DNA from: Lepraria neglecta
Lineage: Eukaryota; Ascomycota; Lecanoromycetes; Lecanorales; Stereocaulaceae
NCBI GenBank assembly: GCA_033220425.1
Contig: CM065647.1
Location: 4,712,001-4,776,000 of the forward strand
DNA: 64,000 nucleotides
Reading direction: 5' to 3'
Shown here: positions 1 through 11,100 of the stretch, one piece after another
How positions within the stretch are numbered: position 1 is the stretch's first letter
How the letters are laid out: each line of letters begins with the position of its first letter
Notes under the pieces: generated by a model
Databases searched by the model: none
What the model was told of the DNA's origin: nothing
Seen by the model: the letters and a program-made list of their open reading frames with translations, nothing else
Program-made: the position numbers and the translations under genes

Positions 1-44
1 TTACGACCCAAATTGGTGTTGATAGTATAGCTAATGATATGTAG

Positions 45-809
45 ATTATAGTTGAGAAGCTCACCAAGAACGTCAACGAGGCACATCTACGAGAGATATT
101 CGGTGCATATGGCCCCATTCGAGATCTCGAATTACCAATGAACAAGCAATGTTCGAATTCCCTCCCCCAAGTCAAAGAGGTAAAGCTAACAAGCCCAGTC
201 ATGACAAACCGCGGCACCGCATTCATCACCTTCACCGCAACACCAGATGCCGAAGCGGCAATCTCGCACATGCACGAGGCGCAGCTCGACGGCGCAATCA
301 TAAATGTCTCAATCGTCCTCCCCCGCCACAAATTCTCTCGCTCCCCACCACCTCTCCGACGAGGAGCTCCACCATATGATCGCTTTGAAGCACGAGGGCC
401 GCCTCCAGGAGGCTACAGAGGGGGACCGCCCCCTCCGAGCTATGGGCCTCCTGGTGGTCGACGTCGTTCCCCATATCGATCGCCCCCACCACCAAGAAGA
501 GGGTCGCCGCCCAGAAGGTATGGAGGACGACCAGATCCAAGGGATCGTGACCTGGATACTTACCGGCCGCGCTCATATTCTCGGTCGAGGACACGATCGC
601 GTTCATACTCGTCTAGGTCGAGGAGCCGTTCTCCGCCACGGAGAAGTCAAGGGTATCGACGACGGAATAGTCCGCCGCCGCCAAGAGGAGGAGGAGGAGG
701 AGGAGGAGGAGGAGGAGGAGGGAGGAGAAGGAGAAGTCCGAGCTATTCTAGCTTTTCGAGCTACAGTGATCGAAGTCGTAGCAGGAGTCGGGGTCGGTAT
801 CGAAGGTGA
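45..809 (+). CDS. RNPS1-like RRM/SR splicing factor, 5'-partial
   Basis: Predicted RNA-binding protein of the RNPS1 type (exon-junction/ASAP-complex family), nuclear. The visible part starts at a 3' splice site: a branch-like CTAAT at 31-35 and TAG ending at 44. It has two exons, 45-150 and 199-809. The 48-nt intron 151-198 has GT-AG ends and a CTAAC branch site; it is a multiple of three and lacks stops, so a naive ORF reads through it. Removing it joins NKQ to FMTNRGTAFITF, which restores the RNP1 strand of the RRM. After the RRM (about 75 residues) come a Pro/Gly/Arg stretch, RS dipeptides and a poly-Gly run, ending GRYRR. The N-terminal exon(s) lie outside the window. Other SR proteins are possible, but the RRM spacing fits RNPS1 best. 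Confidence 0.85.
   Translation: MIVEKLTKNVNEAHLREIFGAYGPIRDLELPMNKQCSNSLPQVKEVKLTSPVMTNRGTAFITFTATPDAEAAISHMHEAQLDGAIINVSIVLPRHKFSRSPPPLRRGAPPYDRFEARGPPPGGYRGGPPPPSYGPPGGRRRSPYRSPPPPRRGSPPRRYGGRPDPRDRDLDTYRPRSYSRSRTRSRSYSSRSRSRSPPRRSQGYRRRNSPPPPRGGGGGGGGGGGGRRRRSPSYSSFSSYSDRSRSRSRGRYRR
685..727 (+). repeat. GAG/GGA trinucleotide run coding poly-Gly
   Basis: About fourteen GAG/GGA triplets in a row inside the RNPS1-like gene. In the gene's frame they encode a run of twelve glycines between Arg-rich stretches. Purity suggests length polymorphism by slippage. Confidence 0.9.
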
Positions 810-1351
810 TGGGCTGGGAAGGGGTCTGAATTACCCGCTACAGACTCTAAAACGCGAATCCACGGATATGTCCCTGGGTCTAAATGAGATTCCTCTGGAA
901 TGGTATCTACACTGAGTCAATGGCCTCAGGCGTTCAAGAAAAGCGTGTGCAAGCTAGATCAGGCGGGCGAAACGGATTGTGAATCTCAAGACACTGTTTC
1001 AAAGGAAACATGATACCCAGTCGTTTCTGCATACTTGAGGGAACCGTAGTCCCGTTGGGGGTTCCGCCGCTTATATAACCCAAGAGGGAAGAAGATGTAG
1101 CTACCTTATATAGTTCTGCAGGTCAAAAATAAAAATGATCAAAGGCGCAAGGTGCTCCAGCAGTATCTTGCTGACATTACCGGCGTTCACCCTCCCTCTA
1201 TTCGTGGCTTGTATGGATCTGAGACGTGATACAAGATGCTCCATAGAATATCTACTATCTCAAGAACCAACCCTACCATTACGCCGTGCAACGTACTCTT
1301 GCGCAAAAAGTTTAAGTAAACGCGCAAACACACCCTCCTAGAAGCTCCCCC
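810..1351. other. Convergent intergenic region
   Basis: This 540-bp gap lies between two convergent genes and so holds both 3' UTRs. I see no convincing ORF, tRNA or repeat in it. Confidence 0.6.
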
Positions 1352-2098
1352 TTAGCAGCACTTCCCCCCCATAGCAGAACTTATGCTATTGTTCTGATCA
1401 GACACATTCACACCTTGTGAAGGTCCCTGGTCCGTCTTCGATGTGTCGATAATTCTCTTCTTGATGTCCGCCGCTAGACTGTAGAAAGCCTTCTCAACAT
1501 TGATGTTGCTCTTTGCCGAGACCTCCATGAACGGTATGCCGAGCTCGTCCGCTAATTGCTGTCCTCGCTCTACTGATACCGCACGCTTTTCTTCCCAGTC
1601 GCATTTGTTGCCGATTAGAATTTTGTTGACACCTTCGGTTGCGTGTTGTTCGACGTTTGAGAACCAGGTTCGGATATCTAGTGTCTGTCAGCTTTCTGCA
1701 GCTCCAAGAATCTGGTGTAGAGGAGGACACACTGTTAAAAGAGCGCTCGTCAGTGACATCATATACCAGCAATATACCCATAGCACCTCTGTAATATGCC
1801 GTCGTGATTGTCCTGAATCTTTCCTGCCCCGCAGTGTCCCATATCTGCAGCTTAACCCTCTTGCCGTCCAGCTCGATCGTTCGGATCTTGAAATCAATAC
1901 CTATCGTTGTGATGAATGACGGTGTGAAGGAATCTTCGCTGAAGCGTAGTAGACAGCATGATTTGCCAACGCCGGAGTCGCCGATGAGAAGGAGCTTTAT
2001 CTGTAGAGTGTTAGCCCAAAGCACCTCGGAGGGGCCCCGAAACGCTGTTTATCAAGCCCAAGACTTACGAGAAAGTCATAGTTCCGTGTCCCAGCCAT
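1352..2098 (-). CDS. sec4: Rab GTPase Sec4/Rab8 (SrgA-type)
   Basis: Small GTPase of post-Golgi secretory vesicles, which recruits the exocyst at the hyphal tip. Three exons on the minus strand: 2069-2098, 1733-2000 and 1352-1677, giving 207 aa. The short first exon encodes [10 protein letters not shown]. Motifs seen are the P-loop GDSGVGKS, switch-[18 protein letters not shown] and SAK. The C terminus GGKCC is a di-cysteine geranylgeranylation site. Intron 1 has a CTAAC branch site; intron 2 starts GTGTGT. Total length is a whole number of codons. Switch and hypervariable regions resemble Sec4/Rab8 more than Ypt1. No defects are seen. Confidence 0.95.
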
Positions 2099-2658
2099 GA
2101 TGTAGTGGTAGAAGAAGCAATGATGGATGTGGACGGTGTGAGAAGCTCAACGCTCCTGTTCGCTGAAGAAAGGACGGCCAGTCGATATCGAGCAGCTGAC
2201 TTCCTTACGTCTGGTCTCGTGCGTTGTAAAAGTCGCCACAGGGCGTAAAGTGTAGGATAGATAGAGCGGTCCAGTCGTAGATTTTGTGTCGTGGTTATAC
2301 CGCTTTCTGGGAGGTCAGTCCAATTCTGCGCTAGGCAGACACTTTTACCGATCCGAGTGTGACCAGCCAGGGGGTGTCCTCCCGAGCCGTCCACCACGCA
2401 ACAAAGCTCGGCTACATATCTATGTTCTGATTGCTAAGCTTTTGATGTGGTAGGTTAATATTATGTATAAGGATATCTCTGTTATGTACAGAAGCTTGAG
2501 TACACGGCAAAGATTCAACCCTGCAGCAAGGCTTTTGGTCGAGAGTTTGTACGAATAGCTCCAGTGCGTTAATGTCTTTCCATTTTGCAACCCAGACGCC
2601 TGTCAGATGCCCAGAGCCATAGCTATGCTTCAAATCATTGCAATTGTTCCAAATCTCA
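2099..2658. other. Intergenic: promoter of sec4, 3' side of nca2
   Basis: 560 bp between the sec4 start and the nca2 stop, both genes on the minus strand. It should hold the sec4 promoter and the nca2 3' UTR. No convincing ORF or repeat is seen. Confidence 0.55.
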
Positions 2659-4849
2659 TCACCTCAGCCATTTCGAATATGCCCAGCGAATTCTTTCCGC
2701 AACCCGGATCTGGCGTTCGACACCAGTCCGAAGATCCACCAAGTCATTCACTTCCTCTAGAAAATCATTGAAAATCTCGCCAGGAAGGATACTTCGAGCT
2801 CTCTCCCGAAGTACGTGGACCTCACAAAGGAGCATTCCGTGGTCATTGTACGATAGCATTCCATTGTCAGTTGGTGTCGAGCCGATCAAGATACGATCAA
2901 TGTTCCTATAAATGGAGTTCAGCATGCTGCTGAATTGTAAAGGACTTTTCGCTGACCTTAGTGTCCGGATCAAGCTGCCCTGCTTTCCACCTTGTATCCG
3001 CCCTCTGCGTCCGGCAAAGACTCCACTGAGCCAGCGCGAGACTGCGATACAGACCAGAATACCAGGCGTGAGACCAACGAAGCTAACGCGATCATCAGCA
3101 ACAGCACAGCAATACTTTCAGGTAAGAACATGCCCAAAGACAAGCTCTTGGCTCTTGAGGAGATTGTCAATGCCACCAACAGCAACCTCGACGTCAACCT
3201 TGGTTTTCTGTATCTGGATGAGGAGCGCACGGATTAGGTCGCCTCTGATGGTACCCATGAACGGTCTTCGGAGATCTTTCTCGTAAGCTCTCAGGACTGG
3301 TGTCAAGTCTCCTTCTCTGACTTTAGCTCTCACATCCACGATCTCTGCGTCTGTTAGACGAGCACCGCCGGATGTACTGGGATTGTCGATGGCAAAGTCA
3401 ACTACCATTCGCTCCAAGCTAGCTCGGTCGCCATGCAGACTTTCTTTGCTCATGATGGCGATCTCGCTATCTTTGTCGTGTCGAATAGTCCCGATCACTT
3501 TCTTCATAGGCTCTATCACCCAATTATTCCAGAAGTCTATTGTGGTGTCTCCAAAATCGCGGATCCATGTGATGATCTCGGCTTTTCGATTGACAAACAC
3601 GCGCAGTAACGTACCGGATGAAAGGACAAGCACTAAACCAGGAAGCCAATAGCGGACCAGACGAGACGGTCTACCATACTCGCAAGCCAGTTCTCTAGAG
3701 GTAGCAATATGACCAGGCACGTGGACTCGTAGGATGTGCTGGAGTCGATCTCCAAGTCTCGCAGCTTGCGAGGATGGCTGGTCCTCGGCGCCGTGCTGAG
3801 TCGATCCTGAGTCATCATCCACACTCATAAACACCGTTTCTTCAAATTCACCGGCCCCGAGTTCGAGCACAGTGATATTACCAAGGACTGTCTCCATTAA
3901 AGACACACTTTTTGAGACAACACTCCGCCATTCCTCCTGGCTATTGGACCGACTTTTGGAGCTGACAGAACCTTCGTCATCAACATCAAAAATCATCCCT
4001 TCATCCATGAGTATCCCAAGTCCGCTGGCACTCATTTCACGGAGCTTCTTTAGGTGCTTCCTCTTTGACCTCGCTTCCATTCGGCTCATAGTCAACGGTG
4101 ACAAGAATTTCGACTGCATGTCAGCCAGTGAGCGATCCCGCACGCTATCCTTAACCAGACCGTAGAACTGTCTCCAGCGATCAGATATTGACTTCTCCTT
4201 TTTGTCTTCCTCGTCGCTGTCGCCGGCGCTTCGGATTGATTGTAGCCTTTGCCAAGCATCGCTGTATATGTCATTGGCCCAGCTCCAGAGTCGCAACGGT
4301 GAAGTCTGGATCGTATACAGCCCAGTGAATCTGTATGAACCTAGAATTTCATTCCAATACCCTATATCACTGCTCAAGGGTAACATCTGCTCCAACAAAA
4401 CATTGAGAATGAGTCCGTAAGTCTGAGTTGCAGCCTTGCTGACAAGAAACCAATGGAGCTCCTGCTCTTGTGTCGTGTATCCACTGTGTTCCTCGCTGCT
4501 GCTGGCAGAGACTTGTAAAGCTTGTGCTTGTTCAAGCGTAGCCAATATTGTCTCGGAGGAGAGCAAGGCACGTGAAGAACTAGCTGTAGAGAGAATCTTA
4601 ATAGCAGCCTGTAATTTCAGTACCCGAGCTAGATCGATCCCACGTTCGCTGACCCTAGCCCCGGGTGAGTGGTCTCGTGCCTCGTCTGAAGCGGAGTGAA
4701 GCTCGGGTGAGGACGGAGCGGAGGGCTGTTTGGAGAGCTGTAGTCGATCGAGCTGGCCGTCCACTTGGCTGATGTGACTGTAGATTCGCTTAGCACAAAT
4801 CCAGCTGGCTGCATAACGCTTTCTATACTTACTCTATTACCAGAGACAT
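2659..4849 (-). CDS. nca2: NCA2, nuclear control of ATP synthase protein 2
   Basis: Mitochondrial membrane protein that in yeast, with NCA3, affects expression of the mitochondrial ATP6/ATP8 transcript. Four exons (4833-4849, 3134-4777, 2957-3082, 2659-2905) give 677 aa. The start is in a 17-nt first exon and joins to read MSLVIDHISQVDGQLDRLQL, which fits the family N terminus. Two hydrophobic segments are visible: one ending VLSSGTLLRVF, and FVGLTPGILVC near the C terminus. The third intron in the minus direction before the C-terminal segment (3083-3133) begins GC rather than GT; only this junction gives QELVFGFVGLTPG without the in-frame TGA. All sums close in frame. It shares a 388-bp promoter with ERG25. 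Confidence 0.93.
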
Positions 4850-5237
4850 CGTCGAGAAGCTGCGGCTCAAAGCCGTTGAAGAGGTCAATTATACATAGTC
4901 GGAGCACTCAATGTTTTCCAACTCTGCGGTCAGAAGTCACCGTGCCAGCGGTTTCCCAAGGTCGCAGGCCAGGCTCACGCTACACAAAAGTACTGCTGAG
5001 AGCAATCGGAACACCTTGAGATTTCGTATACGACAGGATGGCCGAAGTTCCACCGGTCCTCTCCAAAATCTTGTCAAACCACCGGCAGAAGACCCTGCCG
5101 ACGCGCCCTGAACCAATCAATAGCGTAATCGAGATTCGCCGCTCATTTGTACAAAGAAGTATTTTCGCACCTAAACAACTTCCTACACTTACATCCTCTC
5201 CTTATTCCTGTAGCTGTCGTCGAACAAGCTACCCGCC
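4850..5237. promoter_or_regulatory. Divergent promoter nca2 / erg25
   Basis: 388 bp between the two start codons of a head-to-head pair, holding both promoters and 5' UTRs. I could not assign a specific regulator site. Confidence 0.6.
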
Positions 5238-6310
5238 ATGTGAGTTCCGTCAATAACCTTATCGTTAAGCCTCTTCTAATCTGTCTCAACAGGAATTCAA
5301 CGTCCTCCCTATTCGGTTCCTCTCCAGACACTTACTGGGGGCAATTCGACGAGATCTCCATGTACAATGTCCATCTCAACGTTTTCGAGCGCTTGTGGGC
5401 AGCATGGTACGCCTACATGCAAAATGATGTCCTCGCCACAGGTATAATGTCATTCTTGATGCATGAGATTGTCTATTTTGGGCGCTCGTTACCTTGGATC
5501 ATCATCGACCGCATACCTTATTTCAACAAATACAAAATCCAGAATGTATGAACGGGCATGATCTTCACAGAGGGACTTTGGCAGATCATGCTGACTATCG
5601 ACCAGCAAAAAATCCCAACAGCTCAAGAGCAATGGAATTGCGCCAAGCTGGTTCTCCTATCCCATTTCACTGTCGAATTACCTCAGATCTGGTGTGTAAC
5701 CCCAACGACCCTGCCTCTTACTCCAGCAATAGCTAATTCTGTCAGGCTCTTCCACCCAATGGCTGTATACGTCGGCCTTGCCACCGGTGTCCCCTTCCCA
5801 TCTGTCCTCACTATGGCATACCAAATCGCCGTTTTCTTCGTTGTCGAGGATACATGGCACTACTGGTCGCATCGAGCGCTGCACTGGGGCCCTCTCTACA
5901 GGAACATTCACAAAATCCACCACCAGTACTCCGCTCCATTCGGAATGGCCGCAGAATACGCCTCACCCATTGAGGTCATGATACTAGGTCTCGGTACCGT
6001 GGGTGCTCCAATATTGTGGTGTGCCATCACCGGCGACCTTCACATCTTGACCATGTACCTCTGGATTGTGTGTCGACTATTTCAAGCCATCGATGCACAC
6101 AGCGGCTACGAGTTCCCATGGAGTCTGCACCACTTCCTGCCATTCTGGGCCGGTGCCGAGCACCACGATGTCCACCACGAAAGGTTCATTGGAAACTACT
6201 CAAGCAGCTTCAGATGGTGGGACTATGTGTTGGATACCGAGTCCGGACCGGAGGCGGCAAAGAAGAGGAGGGAGCGCAAGCTGGCAAAGGAAGGGAAGAA
6301 GGCCCGGTGA
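5238..6310 (+). CDS. erg25: C-4 methylsterol oxidase (ERG25)
   Basis: ER membrane di-iron oxygenase that removes C4 methyl groups in ergosterol synthesis. Exons 5238-5239, 5293-5545, 5606-5691 and 5746-6310 give 301 aa. The start codon is split: AT at 5238-5239, intron 5240-5292 (GTGAGT...CAG), G at 5293, then N-S-T-S-S-L-F. His boxes are HYWSH (about 152-156), HKIHH (169-173) and HHDVHH (253-258), as expected for the fatty-acid hydroxylase superfamily. Three or four hydrophobic segments precede and surround them. It ends KKAR, a KKXX ER-retrieval signal. Introns 2 and 3 are 60 and 54 nt. Length matches the family and no defect is seen. Confidence 0.95.
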
Positions 6311-6454
6311 ATTCGGAGAAAAGACTCAGGACTTATTTAGACTTACAATAATGATAATGAGCGCAGTCGATGCCCTGAAAGTCGATTGTGGCGCTTTTGT
6401 TCTTGTGAATACGCTTAGTTTATAGAAGGTGCCTCGGAGGGTCTTGTCTATCAT

Positions 6455-7202
6455 TCAGGGGTTTGGCGTTAAGAATCTCGAAATTGAAGCATGATCAAAT
6501 CTTGTCACAGGAGTTGTTGAAACTTTGTCTCGACCAGATACCTTCAAAGGCTCCAGCTCAACATCTAATTTCTCTTCATGGATCCGTGCCTGCTCATCAC
6601 ACCACGCCGCCATTTCAACATCCTTGATGCTTAGACCTTCTGGTCTGTGTGTAGTCTTAATGTCAGCATTTCTCTTTTGAGATGATTTTTGAGTCGAAAG
6701 AGATGTCTCATGAGCCGGAGAAGGTTTCCAGCTCATGAGACAACTTGAAAAGGGGAATAATAAGTCAGAAAACATAACTTACCCATTGGATGAAAGTGTG
6801 GTTGTATGCCTATCACATGGGTTAGGCTTGGTTCTTCTTAATTAGATAAAGTACTGCATATGCATACATTCCATCATTCCGGATGATGATTCTTAGTTTT
6901 GCACTCCTGTGCAACAGCATCCATAAAGCTCTTTGCTCGTAGGAATACCTGAGAGGGCTAATGTCCGACGTACCCACGCTTTCCGTAACCCTTTAAAGTG
7001 GAAAGACCGCCTGATGCCTTTTCCATCTAAACATAACTGCCAACGCGGCTCCCGTGCATCGTCCTGACCGGCGAGCAAAGGCTCCAATTTGGGTCAAGAC
7101 TTCGGTTACAATCTGGGCTTTTGATACCCTGATTTTGTATTCCCCAAGCTTATGAAGAAACTGACTTTCGCTCAACTCAGGCGTTTGGACGGGCGAACTC
7201 AT
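6455..7202 (-). pseudogene. Pterin-4a-carbinolamine dehydratase-like gene with in-frame TGA
   Basis: Family role: dehydration of 4a-hydroxytetrahydropterin. Five exons can be drawn: 7128-7202, 6974-7081, 6868-6930, 6783-6809 and 6455-6655 (156 codons plus stop). The joined reading contains the family core: RSFHFKGLRKAWSFMDAVA, then HHPE, then AYNHTFIQW, then THRPEGLSIKDVEMA. Between HHPE and WNAYN sits TGA (6874-6876) exactly where family members read HHPEW directly, as if three bases (TGA) had been inserted. No alternative GT-AG choice avoids it. Introns 1 (46 nt) and 2 (43 nt) are short with weak acceptors. This could be an inactivated copy, a sequence error, or a stop tolerated by read-through. 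Confidence 0.65.
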
Positions 7203-8159
7203 GGCATCGAATTTGGTTGTTCTTTGATCACTGTAGCATTTTACATTGCTGAAAGATGTAATCGGCTTTAGGCCAGCACTCCGTAGGCCATAGACGCGCC
7301 AATTGAAAGCTGCCCAATGATAGTAAAGTAGTAAATGAATGGACATTTGAGGTCATATCTAATTCAATCCGGAGCTTTTACTTCGCCTTCACTCTAAAGC
7401 AGCGGTGGTTCATGAGGCTGAGCTATCCTCGGCACGCGATTACCTATTAGAACGCGTGGGTATGGCATTACACCTCCATATCATCGATTGCTATGAAAAG
7501 CCACCTCTTTCATCGCTTTACTCGGCTTTCTTTGTACATATTTGGCTCATTGATGATCTACAAACATGAAAGACCTGAAAGATTGGCCTCGAATCCATGT
7601 CAGCACAGCTCTAAAGTTGAAGAGATCTAACAAGATTAGATCCTTCATCTTCTTCCCAGAAGATCGATCTTGAAGTATGTCAACGTATGAACAGCATCAT
7701 GAAGCTCTGAAGACGTCCGAAGAGTCGCTTCTGGATACGTGTGATTGCACGAAGACCGATGGGTTGGGGGCCTTCACTTCGTCAACTAAGTGGTCTGGTA
7801 AGAGAAAACAGATTCATGGGCAATGCCATGGCGCTCTGAGACATAAACGTATGCAGTATGCCCCACTGCGGACTGGTCCCACTCGTCAACTTCTTCATGT
7901 TCGTGTTCTCGACGAAATTGCAAATTGCATGTTGTAAGACGTCATGTCCATTACCTCACTCCTCCGGCAGATGAAGCGCTTTCAACTGTCGAGCATCCTC
8001 TTTCTTCCGCTCCACCCTCCCTCTTCATCTTGCCATCTTCCTATTTCGTGCTCTCTAGCTACTCACCTACAATCTGTGTGCATTCAAGGTGCAAGCAGGA
8101 CAATCTATGCAAGCAGGGATGGCGTCTACAATTTCCAATGCCTGCAGAAGGTCGTCAAC
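7203..8159. other. Intergenic before the broken catalase
   Basis: 957 bp between divergent genes. An 86-codon ORF at 7677-7937 has no recognisable feature. The stretch near 7980-8060 is pyrimidine-rich, as in fungal 5' UTRs. Nothing else is supported. Confidence 0.45.
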
Positions 8160-11100
8160 ATGGATGGAGCTGCTAGCAACAACCCAAAGCTCGCCCAGAT
8201 GGCTGAGCACACCTTCAACTACGATACCTCCAGAACGCAAGGATCACCACCGATTTTGGCCAGAAAGTGAGCAATACGGACCACTGGCTCAGTGCCTCTA
8301 CAGAAGATAACTGTGGCCCGTCACTGTTGGAAGATGGCCACGCTCGAGAGAAGGTCAGTCAATATCAGATTTGCCACCCTAGCAATTACTGACAATGTCT
8401 GCAGATTCATCGCTTCAACAATGAGCGTATGCTAGAGCGTGTAGTGCACGCCAGTGGTGCAGGTGCGTTTGGAACATTCAAGCTATACGAGAGCGCAGCA
8501 GATGTCACCAAGGCTGGGGTTCTTGCCGACACCTCCCGCACTACACCAGTGTTCGTCCGTTTCTCCACTGTTCTTGGAAGTCGAGGCAGTGCAGACACTA
8601 TCCGCGACGTTCGAGGCTTCGCCGTCAAGTTCTATACTGAGGAGGGCAATTGGGATATTGTTGGTTAAGTTTCCCATTGCTTAATATCATGTTTCAAGTG
8701 TTTATTATAACTAGGAATGATATTCCAGTCTTCTTCATTCAAGATGCCATTAAGTTCCCGGATCTGGTCCACGCCGCAAAGCCTGAGCCGGACACTGAGG
8801 TCCCGCAAGCTCAGAGTGCCCATAACAATTTCTGGGACTTCCAATTCTTGCACTCTGAAGCTACTCATACGTTTATGTGGGCCATGTCCGACCGAGGTGT
8901 CCCCCGTTCCTACAGGATGATCCAGGGGTTCGGCGTCACCACATTAAACCTCGACAACGAGAAGGGCGAGAGGCACTTCATGAAATTCCACTTCACCCCA
9001 ATGCTTGGAGTTCACTCATATGTTTGGGATGAGGCCTTGAAGTTGGCGGGACAAGACCACGATTTCCACCGCAAGGATCTGTACGAAGCCATCAGGATGG
9101 GCGTATTCCCCACATGGAAGTTCGGTATTCAGACTGAAAGAATCCCAAGCCGACGATTTTGACTTTGACCCCCTAGACGCGACCAAGGTCTGGCCCGAGG
9201 AACTTATACCGATCAGATACATTGGAGAACTGGAGCTGAACCGCAATGTTGACGAGTACTTCACTCAAACCGAGCAGGTGGCTTTCTGTACCAGCCATAT
9301 CGTACCTGGCATTGGATTCTCAGATGACCCTTTGCTGCAGGGCCGCAACTTCTCCTACTTCGACACCCAGCTCTCCCGACTCGGCATCAATTGGCAAGAA
9401 ATTCCCATCAACAAGCCGGTCTGCCCAGTTATGAACCAGAACCGAGATGGTCAGGGTCGGCATAGGATCACCGCAGGCTCAATCAATTACTGGCCAAACC
9501 GCAAGGAAGCCGTCCCACCCGCTAAGCCTTCCGAAGGCGGATATGTCGACTACCCAGAAAAGATCGCTGGCATGAAGGTGCGCCTAAAGTCCAAGAAATT
9601 CAAGGACCACACCTCTCAGGCGCAAATGTTCTGGAACTCTCAAACCCCGCCAGAGAAATTGCATTTCATCGCAGCCCTAGGTTTCGAGCTCGACCACTGC
9701 GACGACCCAATCGTATACAACCACATCGTCGAGCGTCTTTGCGACATCGACATCGAGCTCGCCCAAGCCGTAGCCGAGAAGGCAGGAGCACCCACGCCAA
9801 CCAAGCAGGGCAGGTCCAACGCCGGCAAGAAGACAAACTTTAGCATGACCACTTATAACGCACCAAAGCCAACTATTGCTAGTCGCCGTGTTGCCATCCT
9901 CGTTGGTGACAGCTATGTCCCAGTCGCTTTCAATGGGGTCTACGCAGCTCTCAAGGCAGCAAAAGCTTTCCCGTAAGTCATCGATCCCAAGCGCCAGACC
10001 GTCTTCGCAGACGGCGAGAGCAAGAGCGGCAAAGGTATCCAGCCAGACCACCACTTCGAGGGCGTGCAATCCACCATGTTCGATTCAGTCTTCATCCCAG
10101 GTGATTTGCACATCGAGCCGCTCCGCAAGCAATGCCGCGCTGTGCACTGGGTTCGTGAGGCTTTCGGCCACTTGAAAGCCATCGGTGCGACTGGCGAGGC
10201 TGTCAACCTTGTGAAGGTTGCTTGCGAGTTTGATGGCATGAGTTTCTCGGCCGCTGGCAGCCATGACGTTGCGAACTCTTATGGCATTGTGACCGCTGAG
10301 GCTCCTAAGCCAGAGAACTTCAAAGAGATGCTGAGCATGGTCAAGGGAGCGAAGGACTTCATTGATGCGTTGACGCGGTTTTTCTGTTTTGTCCTTGCAC
10401 TCGGTGATGTTCGTACGAACTTGTTGGATATAAGTTGGGACCTAAAACACGTCTTTCATTGGTTGGCCAGCGCTTGCAGCCTCCCACCCCTTCATATGTA
10501 CGTCAATAATGCCGTTTCTTCAACTTTCATCTTCAAACATCAATTTTATCTCCAGTTCTAAAAAATCATTCGTAATGGCGATTTCATTAAACACCACCAA
10601 AATACTCCTACTAGGTCTATGGATCTTCGCAATCTACTATCTCACCCTCAGCAACGGCACCACGGACCACCTCTACCAAACCCTAGCCCGAGATCCGTCA
10701 CTCCTACCCGGCACGAACCGACCCGTAAAGACCTCTTTCATTGGCATTAGACTTATAGATGACTACCTATCCCTCTTGTGTATCGCATTCTGGGACTCAC
10801 TCAATGGCTCTCAACCACATCTTTCGCTATTCACATTCATGTTTATGGGTCAGTATATGGCTGGATATAGTTTGATAATGATCGAAGGGGCTCGAGTGTG
10901 TAATAAATGGCGGGTCATCAGCTTGTGAGCTATCGTTCTTCAACTTCCCTAAGTGTTTTATAGAAATCTTGATGTCTGCCGAAGGCATTTCTAACATCTC
11001 GAAACAACAGCACAGCACTGTGGGGTCTCCTCTCCCAAACCGTCACATACGGCATCACGCTCCTCATCTTCACCCACGTGCACCTCTCCGCCTCGCCCAC

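Noticed and set aside
304-915. 203-codon Glu-rich ORF overlapping the RNPS1-like gene
   Set aside because: It is the +1 frame of the RS/Gly-coding region; the Glu run is the GAG reading of the same triplet repeat.
10509-10574. Upstream in-frame ATG for the membrane protein
   Set aside because: Adds a Ser/Lys-rich leader without family support; the ATG at 10575 is followed directly by the first helix.
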